A stretch of DNA of 64,000 nucleotides. Origin: Platynereis dumerilii (lineage: Eukaryota; Annelida; Polychaeta; Phyllodocida; Nereididae). Shown one piece after another: positions 1-9,650 of this stretch. The stretch spans positions 992,001 to 1,056,000 of the forward strand of contig JAPTHN010000021.1 in assembly GCA_026936325.1 (NCBI GenBank). Direction: 5' to 3'. The notes below the pieces were generated by a model. It saw only the letters and a list, made by a program, of their open reading frames with translations, searched no databases and was not told the origin of the DNA. Each line of letters begins with the position of its first letter. Within the stretch, counting starts at the first letter, position 1. The position numbers were made by a program, and so were the translations under genes.

Positions 1-720
1 GTAGGGGCACAGCCATTGTATATGAAAGTCAGTACAGGAGTAACTTAAATCTATCTGGTGAATATATACCTATGTCATTCGAAATCTTGATGTCATATCA
101 AGGTTGTCACACTTTCGGGGCAGGTTGTCACACTTTTGGTTAAGAGTTTGAATGCAGGCAGTGAGACTCTGTAAGTCAAATCCTGAATGAGACAAGTTAT
201 TTTGGACATGTCAGGAATCCCCTACTTGACCAGTGCAGACCTTAACAATCATGTGACTCTGTACAAGGGTGCTACAAATTTTGACTTATCAAGGCAACAG
301 AAATGCATTTTGATAAGGAAGAGGGTGAGTGCAGACGGTAGAATGTTTCTCCAAATTCCTTTTGAAAATTTGAAATAGATCTATTTAGATGATATGCCTT
401 TTCTGCTTACATCATCAATCATCTGTAGAATGTAATAAGGATATGACAAATTAATTTCATTAGAGCGTGACAACCTGCCCCGAAAGTGTGACAACCTGCC
501 CCGAAAGTGTGACAACCTGCCCCGAAAGTGTGACAACCTGCCCCGAAAGTGTGACAACCTGCCCCGAAAGTGTGACAACCTGCCCCGAAAGCGTGACAAC
601 CTGCCCCGAAAGTGTGACAACCTGCCCCCAAAAGCGTGACAACCTGCCCCAAAAGTGTGACAACCTGCCCCGAAAGTGTGACAACCTGCCCCTGTGACAA
701 CCAGCCCCGGTCTCCCCTAC
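1..720. mobile_element. Inverted-repeat element with 21-bp minisatellite (GGGGCA family, copy 1)
   Basis: From 467 to about 700 there are some eleven tandem copies of a 21-bp unit (GTGACAACCTGCCCCG plus AAAGT), with minor variants such as CCCCAAAAG. Two copies of the same unit lie in the opposite orientation at 101-139, so the interval behaves as a pair of inverted subterminal repeats around about 330 bp of unique sequence. The right edge at 701-720 reads, on the minus strand, GTAGGGGAGACCGGGGC, closely like the left heads of the elements at 56314 and 61582. The left edge is uncertain: the window begins GTAGGGGCA, which may be the matching head. Because 21 is a multiple of three, all frames stay open; the resulting repetitive reading frames are not genes. 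Superfamily unknown. Confidence 0.6.
467..708. repeat. 21-bp minisatellite, about 11 copies
   Basis: Each unit contains the minus-strand 16-mer GGGGCAGGTTGTCACA. Copies are nearly identical, which points to recent tandem expansion. A few units carry CGTGAC or CCCCAAAA variants, and the last unit is shortened before the GACAACCAGCCCCGG end. Confidence 0.95.
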
Positions 721-2690
721 CTCCCTATATTTGTTTTATTGATGTAGGCTATTGAAAAAAATTGTGCATGAAAATTTGAAAAATTGCTATTTTCCTCATT
801 CTTGCTATTGTAGCCACTAATTAAAATTAGCAGTTGTTATTTATTATGGTCAAATCATAATTTTTACTGTATAGCTATAGATTGGAAGTACATTCAATGC
901 TGCAAGTTGCTTAGAAATGTGATAAATGATCGAGTTACGAGGTTTTGCACTTTCACTAACTCGCAAAAAGTGAAAGTGCAAAACCTTGTAACTCGACATT
1001 TTCATTCATATCTGATGGTAGCATCAATGCAGGGGTCAATGACCTATGACAAAAAATTATGCTAAAACAGGGTCTCACTTTCTATAAATCACGTAGCGCC
1101 TAACTCGCATATAAATGAACATTACCATAAAAAATTATCCGTGATAGTTTTTTCCAATTTCTGAAAAACAGCTTTTTTTGACTTACGAGGTTTTGCACTT
1201 TCACCATCGATACATAAAACATATTTTTATTTAAAAATATGGTGGTCTTATGACAATTTAACACAATTCTGGGCGAAAATTGGTCTTGGCAGCCATTTTT
1301 CAAAATGGCTGCCATATAAGCCCCAGTCATTATTATTTTTGCGGAAACAAGATTGTTTTAATGAAAGGACACTATGAGAGTCCCAAAACCAATAATTCCA
1401 ATAGATTTTCATTTTGGTGTGTCTGCTGGGACTCGTAAGTTAATTTTTGACTCCGAACCCCATTGGATTTGCATTATAAACTTCAGTGCCGTTGGATAGT
1501 GATTTATTTCAATCAAATTGACCATGTCACCTTAGTATACATGTAACTCCAAATGATACAGGCAAGTGGGAAGTGACTGTAGTTCTGATAAATTATTAGA
1601 ATGTTAACTTTGTTTTACGATGTATCTTGAGATGATTTAAAGAATTATATTCCCATCTGTATTTAAATGTGGGTAGACTGATATAACCATGCTTTTCCAA
1701 ATTCTTAAAAGCACTTAATGTTTCCTGCCTAGGAGTTATATGCTTCAAATCCTTATATTATTAGTCTTATGACACACAGTAAGTTTTCCAATCTGTTGCC
1801 TTCAAATCCAATGTTTTGAGAGAGAAACTTCATTGTGTATTTTGCATGAAAAGGAGTGATTTAAATAAATCAAAATTATCAAATGATATGAGATAATGGC
1901 ATATCCAGTAGCAACGCGGAATAATTGATGACTGACTCGCTGAAGTTCTTCACCATAAAGCAGCATTGCTTGTAAAATTGTAAATAAACTTAGAAAAATT
2001 AAAAAGACTAAGAAAAATGAAAAACAAGGAGCAACTGACCATTTGCCGTTATGGTCAAATGCGATACCACTGTGTTATATGTCATTAGTTTTTTTCTATC
2101 TTTTATATTACTCAAGTTATCACAATCCGCTATCCTACGGAAGTGTAACTTTTCCTGAAAAATTCACAAGAAACATGCTGTCGGAAGCAACCCTAAATAT
2201 CCATCGATCAAGCTGAAATTTTAGTATCTTATAAATGTGGTGAAACCCAACTATGGACCAAGGTACAGCTTGATCGGTTTCTGTTTGGGCGGCTGATGCA
2301 CCCTATTACCTACTTTTTACTAAATAGCCATATCAGTAAAATTAATGCCTTTATTCATTAACCTTAATACCCAAATTTCAAACTTTTTTTAAATATCAAA
2401 CTTTCAGAGACACTAATAAATCAATTCAGAGAAACCAACATCATTTCAAAAGGAACGTTTTTTGACACCAAAGAGTATTTTAACAATAACATCTTTTTGA
2501 AAAATGAAATCTATCTGCTTTATTATTATTTTCATAATTCTGTTTATATCATGAGTAAAACATGATTCTATGTCTTTAAAAAAAATCAATAAAAAACTAT
2601 GTGTCTTGAAACACACACACACACAAAAAACATCATAAAATATTCTTAATTATATATTGCAAAAAAACTTGCTTTGAGAGCCATTGCACC
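721..2690. other. Gene-less AT-rich stretch
   Basis: No coding frame, splice-flanked exon or RNA gene is visible. It holds the hairpin at 931-995, a third copy of the hairpin arm at about 1182-1204, and a short (AC)n run near 2613-2626. The rest is unassigned AT-rich DNA. Confidence 0.6.
931..995. repeat. Near-perfect hairpin, 26-bp arms
   Basis: Arm 931-956 (begins CGAGTTACGAGG) pairs with 970-995 (ends CCTTGTAACTCG) with one mismatch and a 13-nt loop. The arm core TTACGAGGTTTTGCACTTTC recurs alone near 1182-1202. It is probably a remnant of an inverted-repeat element; a structured regulatory site is less likely. Confidence 0.85.
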
Positions 2691-2746
2691 AAAAAGGACC
2701 ATTTACTAATTAACTCATATTATAAAATTTACCCAAATATGGGTTG

Positions 2747-2799
2747 ATTGCCATAAATGCACCTCATGTGGACATATATACAAAGTTGTAGTTCTTTAT
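2747..2799 (+). repeat. Left arm of an inverted repeat that brackets two LINEs
   Basis: The segment containing CATAAATGCACCT and ending GTTGTAGTTCTTTAT is matched in reverse complement at 8135-8183 (CATAAATGTACCT, GTTGTAGTTCTTTAT), roughly 80% identical. Weaker similarity continues outward to about 2697. The two arms enclose both LINEs. Confidence 0.7.
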
Positions 2800-2896
2800 T
2801 TGGATTGTTTATCTTTTCCTCCAAAATCTATGAGTGTACAAAATTGTTACTGTGCTTAGTGTGCTATCTGTAAGTAGCCTAGAAGTGAATGGATGA

Positions 2897-3109
2897 CGCT
2901 TTGCTATTGGGATCCCACTTGCCTCAAACACTGCCCTTTATAACTCTAGGGGCACCAGTCAAGCGTACTCCGAGCGATCAGACGCTGTAGTGATCACGGG
3001 TGAATTTGCAAAGGCACAAAAATCAGCAGCCAAGATTAGACAGTTAGTGACCGAATCGAACAACAAACCCTCCTCCGATGAACCCGAAAGCAAAAAATTT
3101 AAATTTTGA
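2897..3109 (+). CDS. Possible LINE ORF1 C-terminal remnant
   Basis: An open frame of about 70 codons lies just upstream of and in the same frame as the endonuclease-RT frame, separated from it by one TGA at 3107-3109. Its end is charged (SSDEPESKKFKF). In many LINEs ORF1 ends close to ORF2, so this may be the ORF1 tail left by 5' truncation. No RRM or zinc knuckle is visible, so the ORF1 call is inferred from position only. Confidence 0.35.
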   Translation, partial: RFAIGIPLASNTALYNSRGTSQAYSERSDAVVITGEFAKAQKSAAKIRQLVTESNNKPSSDEPESKKFKF

Positions 3110-3214
3110 CATTCTTGGCCACAGAGGCCACAAGTTACAATACAATCACGGCAACCGGCGACGACTTTTGAATCCTTTGTACATGTAAATAAATTTTCTC
3201 AAGCATATTATTTT

Positions 3215-6200
3215 GTGCCTTATTCATCAAGTCTATCGAATAAGAGTCATGCAAATAAAATCGCCTCTGTGGCGTGTGACAAGAAAAGCTCCACAAATAG
3301 ATCTAAATTTTGGTGCACTGACTCGAGTGTTAAGAATCTATTTGACAGAAATATGGGAAAATTAAATTTGGTTTTTGAGCGAGACAGACCTCTCCTCCAT
3401 AGATCTATCAAATCACACTATTTTAGTGACTCGGACTGTTTACTGCGTGATAGAGATGGCAGCACTATTAAACACAAACCGATTACCCCTAAAATTGCAA
3501 GAATCGACCAACCTCTGCTTAAAAATAGATTTGCTTCGCTATCAACGCAAGTGAAGGCTGACTGCAATAAACGCCTACTGAAAATAGGTTTGTGGAATGC
3601 CCAAAGTCTAAGACAAAAAACCCAGCTTGTGAGGAATATCAGTGATGATTATGGCCTCGATATTTTTATATTTGTTGAGACCTGGCTAAATTCTAATGAC
3701 TTGGTATCCATTGGTGAACTTGAAAGACAAGGAGAGTGTCAGTTCTTACACTCACCACGTGAGCATAGACAAGGAGGTGGAGTTGGATGCTTAGTTAGAC
3801 ATGGTATAAATGCTACTAAACAAGAATCGATTGAATCGAAAACCTTTGAGCACTTAGAAGTTGATGTTGACTTCAAGGGACACAAACTCACAATCGTTGC
3901 CATCTACCGTCCAGAACCGTCTAGTAAAAACATGTATAACTTGGCTGAATTCTTCAAGGAGTTTACCACATTTTTAGCTCACTTTCATGCCTATACCCAA
4001 GAAGTAATAATCACAGGCGATTTCAACTTTCACATGAACAAGCCAAACGACCCCAAAGTCAAACAATTCAACGACATCATCGGCATGTTCGATCTACTAC
4101 AGCATGTTAACGCTCCAACTCACAAATTTGGAAATACATTAGATTTGGTATTATCTCATCAGAACACAAACATTACTGACTGTTTCATCGGTGATCTATA
4201 CTCTGACCATAACTGCATCATCTTCAGTCACAAAAAGATCACCCACACGGCACCTTTGAAGAACATTAAAGTAAGAAAAACACGCAACATAAACATCAGC
4301 AATTTCAAATCAGACCTCAATTCTCACTTTGCCAATCTCTCATCCGGACAATATTCGATTGATCACCTCAATAATCTAGTCACTCTATTCAATACAACCA
4401 CTGAGGTATTGAACAAACATGCCCCGGAGAAACTCTTGTCTGTCCGATTACGAAAACCTACTCCATGGACAAGCTCAGACATAAAAGCCCTCAAACGGAA
4501 CAAAAGACGAGCAGAATCGAAGTGGAAATCCTCTAAACTTGAAGCCGATTGGATAGCGTTTAAAGAAATCAGAAACGCTTACAATGCAAAACTCAATCAG
4601 CTTAAAACAAGCGATCTCAAGACCAAAATGGAAAAAACAAAAGGAAACTCCAAAGCTATCTTTAAATTAATTAACTCAAGCTTAAACAGAAAACAAGAGC
4701 TTCCACTGCCTAAACATTCAGACAGTAAGGCTCTTGCAGATGAATTTAACGAATTCTTTGGCGAAAAGATTAGAAAAATCAGGTCACGTCTATCTAATGC
4801 TCAGAATCCACACACAACCAATGAGACCACCTATTCTGGACCCAAAATGGAACGCTTCTCTAGACTTACGCAAAGTGAGATTAGGAAGTTAATCAAAGAA
4901 ATGCCTGTAAAACACTGCAAACTCGACCCAATACCAACCTGGCTCTTAATTGAATGCATAGATGAATTTCTTCCAATCATCACTGATATTGTTAACTTAT
5001 CACTATCACTAGGTCATATGCCGTCACAACTCAAACATGCGCTGATCAAACCCTTGCTGAAAAAACTGGGCCTGGAGCAGGTCTTCAAAAATTACAGACC
5101 TGTATCTAACCTTCCTTTCCTGGGGAAACTTATTGAGAGTGCAGTTATCAAGCAGTATGTTGATCATCTTCAATTAAACAATCTAAATGACAAAAAACAA
5201 TCAGCGTACAAGAAATATCACAGCACTGAGACCTTACTAACAAAAATTCATAACGACATTTTAATTAATCTCGGCAAGGGAGAAATCACCATGCTTGTTC
5301 TACTTGATCTATCAGCCGCATTTGATACCATTGACCATGACATCCTTATACAAAGACTGAATAATTCACATGGAATTGATGGAGTAGCCTTGGACTGGTT
5401 CAAATCATATATATCTAATCGATCGCAAGCAATTACCATACATGACACATTATCAACCAGCCTGGCACTCAAATATGGGGTGCCACAAGGTTCGAAGCTT
5501 GGACCGATCCTATTCAACACTTATATTACACCAGTGAGTGAAATGGCAGAGAAAAATAATGTTCAAGACGAAAAGTATGCAGATGACCAACAGTTAATAC
5601 TTGCTTTCAACCCAAATGTTACACGCCAAGAAGATGCCAAAGCGAAAATGGAAAAATGCATATCGGACATCAGGAAATTCCTACATGATAACAAACTCTG
5701 CAATAATGGGGAAAAAACTGAACTTCTAATCATTGGAAATCCGACACAACTATCTAAATTACATATTTCATCAATTCAGGTAGATGACGTAAAAATTACC
5801 ACATCTAACCAGGTCAAAAACCTCGAAGTAGTGTTTGATAAAAATATGACCATGGAGAATCAAATTCCCAAGATTTGCCGCATTACCTACTTCAATCTGA
5901 AAAACATCTCCATGAGCAGGAAAAGTATGGACAAAGAGATCACAAAAACTGCAGTCAATGCCCTAGTCACCCCACATCTAGATTATGGAAATGGGCTTCT
6001 GTCAGGTCTAACAAAGAAACTTGAGAATAAGCTCCAAGTAGCTCAAAACTCTGCAGTGAGACTAATCGAACGCCTTAAAAGAAGCGATAGGGTAACAGTT
6101 TACAGGAAAAACCTCCATTGGCTCCCAATTCCTGCTCGAATTCAATATAAACTGTTATCAACTACATGGAAAGCTTTAAACAACCAGGCACCTGATTATA

Positions 6201-6430
6201 TTAAACAACTGATCTGCCACAGGAAAGCAAAATCAGCTAACCTAAGAAGTAACGCTCATAACCTGCTAGAATTACCAACAATTAGCGGTCATGGCTGTGA
6301 GAAGCGAGCTTTCTCCCTTGTTGCTCCCAAACTATGGAATGACTTACCCAACAGTTTGAAAAACACAACTTCACTGTTAATGTTTAAGAAAAACTTAAAA
6401 ACTTATTTGTTCAAAAAGTTTTATTCCTAA
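3215..6430 (+). CDS. LINE ORF2: apurinic-type endonuclease plus reverse transcriptase
   Basis: This frame of 1071 codons has no stop. It encodes the protein that nicks the target and reverse-transcribes the element's RNA. The endonuclease spans about residues 120-350: WNAQS near 125, ETW, TGDFNFH near 267, LDLVLS and SDH near 330. The RT spans about 560-900: [10 protein letters not shown] near 626, [10 protein letters not shown] near 698, [14 protein letters not shown] near 755 and the catalytic YADD near 787. The C-terminal region ends with FKKNLKTYLFKKFY, usual for CR1/L2-group LINEs. The frame is open from 3110, but the first ATG in it is at 3353, so the true start is unsettled. All catalytic motifs I can name are present, so the protein may still be functional. 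The closest relatives in the window are the LINEs at 6650 and 32986. Confidence 0.9.
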   Translation: MPYSSSLSNKSHANKIASVACDKKSSTNRSKFWCTDSSVKNLFDRNMGKLNLVFERDRPLLHRSIKSHYFSDSDCLLRDRDGSTIKHKPITPKIARIDQPLLKNRFASLSTQVKADCNKRLLKIGLWNAQSLRQKTQLVRNISDDYGLDIFIFVETWLNSNDLVSIGELERQGECQFLHSPREHRQGGGVGCLVRHGINATKQESIESKTFEHLEVDVDFKGHKLTIVAIYRPEPSSKNMYNLAEFFKEFTTFLAHFHAYTQEVIITGDFNFHMNKPNDPKVKQFNDIIGMFDLLQHVNAPTHKFGNTLDLVLSHQNTNITDCFIGDLYSDHNCIIFSHKKITHTAPLKNIKVRKTRNINISNFKSDLNSHFANLSSGQYSIDHLNNLVTLFNTTTEVLNKHAPEKLLSVRLRKPTPWTSSDIKALKRNKRRAESKWKSSKLEADWIAFKEIRNAYNAKLNQLKTSDLKTKMEKTKGNSKAIFKLINSSLNRKQELPLPKHSDSKALADEFNEFFGEKIRKIRSRLSNAQNPHTTNETTYSGPKMERFSRLTQSEIRKLIKEMPVKHCKLDPIPTWLLIECIDEFLPIITDIVNLSLSLGHMPSQLKHALIKPLLKKLGLEQVFKNYRPVSNLPFLGKLIESAVIKQYVDHLQLNNLNDKKQSAYKKYHSTETLLTKIHNDILINLGKGEITMLVLLDLSAAFDTIDHDILIQRLNNSHGIDGVALDWFKSYISNRSQAITIHDTLSTSLALKYGVPQGSKLGPILFNTYITPVSEMAEKNNVQDEKYADDQQLILAFNPNVTRQEDAKAKMEKCISDIRKFLHDNKLCNNGEKTELLIIGNPTQLSKLHISSIQVDDVKITTSNQVKNLEVVFDKNMTMENQIPKICRITYFNLKNISMSRKSMDKEITKTAVNALVTPHLDYGNGLLSGLTKKLENKLQVAQNSAVRLIERLKRSDRVTVYRKNLHWLPIPARIQYKLLSTTWKALNNQAPDYIKQLICHRKAKSANLRSNAHNLLELPTISGHGCEKRAFSLVAPKLWNDLPNSLKNTTSLLMFKKNLKTYLFKKFYS

Positions 6431-6649
6431 CTCCTCAAAAGCGCCGATGAGCAGTTTTACTGAAATTGGCGCTATAAAAATTAATACTATTATTATTATT
6501 ATATATAACTCTAAATGTTTGCATCTTATCAGATGAGAAATCATGCATCCACAAAATGGTTTCGTTGGGAATTTTACCATTCACTCAATGGCAAAACATC
6601 ACCTATTCGACTTCCTTAACTGGCAACTCTGTAACAGTTTTGTGTACTT

Positions 6650-8128
6650 ATGTTTATGAAAAAAAACTTACCAAAGGCAAATTATCTAAAAATAATAATT
6701 ATCGGCCAGTCTCGAACCTTTCTTTTCTGAGTAAAATCATTGAAAGTGCTATAATCAAACAGTATGTTGATCACCTCACTCAGAACAATCTTGAGGATGA
6801 AAAGCAATCAGCCTACAAGCAATTTCACAGCACAGAAACCCTCTTAACGAAAATCCGTAATGATGTTATGCTTAATCTAAGCAATGGCGAGGTGACAATG
6901 CTAGTATTGTTAGACCTATCTGCTGCATTCGACACAATTGATCATGGTATTTTGCTACAAAGACTGCGCAACAGGTTTGGTGTGCAAAGTGTAGCCTTAA
7001 GGTGGTTCAAATCCTACATTTCTGAAAGATCACAGTCTGTGATAATAAATAATACAACATCAAGCAAACTTCCACTCAATTTTGGAGTTCCTCAAGGTTC
7101 CAAACTTGGACCAATTTTATTCAACTCCTATGTTGCCCCAGTCAGTGAAGTAGCACGAAGAAATCAAGTTCACGATCAGAAGTACGCTGATGATGAGCAA
7201 CTTATCCTGTCATTTAAACCAACCTTTTTGGGTGAAAAACATGCTAGACAGAAAATGGAAAATTGTATTGCTGAAATCAGAAATTTCTTGCATGAGAACA
7301 AGCTGTGTAATAATGGAGAAAAAACTGAACTTCTTCTGATTGGAGCACCAAACCAACTGAAGAAACTTCAAATGACATCTATCAATGTAGACAATGTTGA
7401 AATCAAAACTGCCAACCACGTCCGCAATTTGGGAGTGCTCTTTGACAAAAATATGACCATGGAGAAGCAGATCAACAAAATGTGTCGTAACGCATATTTC
7501 AATTTGAGAAACCTGTCAAAAGTCCGTAAAAATCTTGACAAGGAAGTAGTTAAAACTGCTGTCAATGCACTTGTCACCCCTCATTTGGACTACGGAAATG
7601 GGCTGTTGTATGGCACTTCTGCCCGATTGTTAAATAAACTTCAGGTTGCTCAAAACTCGGCAGTTCGATTAATTGAGAGATTGAAAAAACTAGACAGTGT
7701 CAGCCACAGTAGAAAGCAACTGCACTGGTTACCAATCACAGCAAGAATTCAGTTCAAATTGATGACAACTACATGGAAGGCAATGAACAATCAGGCACCA
7801 CAATACATCCAAGAACTTGTGCAAATCAAATCTCAACAGGAACACAACCTGAGAAGCAACCACAAGCAGCTGTTTGCAGAACCTGCTCCATGCAACAAAT
7901 ATAAGTTTTGAGATAGGGCATTTTCCTATGCAGCACCAAAACTCTGGAACAATTTGCCTGAAAAAGTGAGAACTGCTCAAACGATAGAAAGCTTTAAGAA
8001 GAATCTAAAAACCCATTTGTTTCAAAATTCTTATGAGTGATTTGATTCGAAAAAGCGCTGATGAGCAGTTTACTGAAATTAGCGCTATATAACTCCATAT
8101 TATTATTATTATTATTATTATTTATCAT
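6650..8128 (+). mobile_element. 5'-truncated L2/CR1-like LINE (second copy)
   Basis: The coding similarity begins at [10 protein letters not shown], so the endonuclease and the RT start are missing. The RT motifs [24 protein letters not shown] and YADD are present. One in-frame TGA at 7909-7911 breaks the frame shortly before the C-terminus; beyond it the same frame continues with RAFSYAAPKLWNNLP to a natural stop at 8038-8040. The 3' end has the same GCGCTGATGAGCAGTTT stem as the LINE at 2880 and a long (ATT)n tail at 8098-8123. It lies head to tail behind the first LINE and is a related but not identical copy. Confidence 0.85.
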
Positions 8129-8134
8129 TAATCT

Positions 8135-8183
8135 ATAAAGAACTACAACTCTATATGCAGATATCAGGTACATTTATGACAAC
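8135..8183 (-). repeat. Right arm of the inverted repeat around the LINE pair
   Basis: Reverse complement of 2747-2799. It sits a few bases beyond the (ATT)n tail of the second LINE. Confidence 0.7.
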
Positions 8184-8787
8184 TAATTAATAATCTGGTC
8201 AATTAATATACATGTTAGTGAATGTAGGCTATAACCGATGAGAAATGTTTAAATCTGTAGTTCAATATTGTTTTCCAGAAAAATATTATATATTGCTCAT
8301 ACTAAAAATATGAGCACAAGTGCATTATGTATAATAGCAACAGATGAAAACATAAAAACATACTTGCCTGTTGCTGCCCACCTGTTCCTTTCGTTATAAT
8401 GTTGGGTTTTCTGGGGGTCTTTTTGTGATTCTGAATATTTGAGTTTCAATAAAATTTGGGTATGAAGGATTATTGCAAAAATAAATTTATCATAAATTCA
8501 GTTTCAAGAAGATTGTGTGATGATCTTTTTTATAAAAATAAGTCTTAGCAGTTTTATCGCTGCCAGGCAGTTGAGCAGCCAAGTGCTTAAGGTTCCCAGC
8601 TGCTCTGCTAAAGTATTTTAACGATTTCAATGTAATTTTACCTTCCAACCATTGATTTTTTTCCTTAAATACATTTGTTTGTGGATGGGAATTGGTCGGC
8701 AAGAATAAGATGACCAACTAGCTGTAATTCATAAAATGTCTGCAGGAGAGATGACGCCACAATAAAATGTAATATTTTCATTGCTTT
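8184..8787. other. Gene-less stretch
   Basis: No coding frame or recognisable repeat is seen. Confidence 0.5.
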
Positions 8788-8790
8788 TTA

Positions 8791-9182
8791 GGGACCGTTC
8801 AGAAGTTATGACTGGGGTGTGGGAGTTTTGCCCGAGGGGGTACTAACTTTTCACACGTGTTTCAGGGGTGGGTATTAATTTTTAACAACACTTCCAAGGG
8901 GGGGTAAGAAATTTTAACAAAGAAAAAATGTTGTAAAACACACGTAAACTCACTTTATCTAGACTTTTTTACGCTAAATAACTCGAATCTGTATGCGTGA
9001 TCTTTTATAACAGTATATATGTGTGTTTTGCTTTGTATGTGGAGGGGGGGGTACAAAAAATATGCATGAAACTTAGGGATGGGATACTAAAAATCCAAAT
9101 GAATCTCGAGGGGGGTATCCATTTTTGACGGGAAGTTCCAGAAAAACTCCTACCCCCCCAGTCATCAATTCTGAACAGTCCC
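8791..9182. mobile_element. MITE with TTA target duplication (PIF/Harbinger-like)
   Basis: Ends are inverted: GGGACCGTTCAGAAGTTATG at 8791 and, on the minus strand from 9182, GGGACTGTTCAGAATTGATG. The similarity continues about 45 bp inward through ACTGGGG and GGAGTTTT. The trinucleotide TTA flanks both sides (8788-8790 and 9183-9185). A TTA/TAA duplication with GGG-starting ends is typical of PIF/Harbinger non-autonomous elements. The 392-bp body has G-rich degenerate repeats (GGGGGTACTAAC, GGGTGGGTATTAATT) and no coding capacity. Confidence 0.8.
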
Positions 9183-9185
9183 TTA

Positions 9186-9650
9186 TCCCATATTGTTAAA
9201 TCGCCTGTATCATAATAAAAAACGGAAAAATATGTTAAAAAGGAAATTCTAAAAGTTTCACACAACTGGAATGGATGTGTTAAAATGCATATATACTAGA
9301 GAGTGGATAGATTTACCCTACTGGACAGATTTACCATCCTTGACTCTGCATTGTCATACTTGGACAGAGCCACTTTTGGTGGTTCAACATGGCCCAAAAC
9401 GCCCACATCACCAATTTCCAAGAAATATCTGCGGTCCTGTTAGCCAAATTCCACAAGCCATCGCGTTGACACTCTGATTTGTGATGCAGAGGCTTGCCAG
9501 GCTGCTGACCTGAAGTTCTGGCAGCAATCTTCTTCTTCTTTTAGCAGTATTTTAGTCCCATCTGCGGAACCCCCCTCTATTGAGGTAAAATCGTATTATT
9601 AATTAAAATGTCTCTGTGCTTGTGCTGGCTGTGTATTAGCCTATTGCAGC
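9186..9650. other. Unassigned stretch
   Basis: No convincing gene. Part may be the 3' untranslated end of the minus-strand LINE that follows, but I could not place its end. Confidence 0.4.

Larger units (their letters stand above)
2880..6506 (+). mobile_element. L2/CR1-like LINE, apparently 5'-truncated, ORF2 unbroken
   Basis: The element has an open segment at 2897-3109 (possible ORF1 C-terminus), the endonuclease-RT frame, and a 3' end whose GCGC...GGCGCTAT hairpin (about 6441-6475) is followed by a TATTATTAT tail at 6483-6502. The same tail type closes the LINEs ending at 8126 and 32986. That 3' stem plus short ATT microsatellite is usual for L2/CR1-group LINEs. The 5' edge is a guess from where coding similarity stops. 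No clear target duplication was found. Confidence 0.75.

Noticed and set aside
381-700. Several overlapping repetitive open frames on both strands in the 21-bp array, resembling a repeat protein
   Set aside because: The unit length is divisible by three, so all frames stay open; none has a credible start or end and both strands are equal.
467-708. Possible CRISPR array
   Set aside because: Units are direct tandem copies with no unique spacers, and the context is an animal genome.
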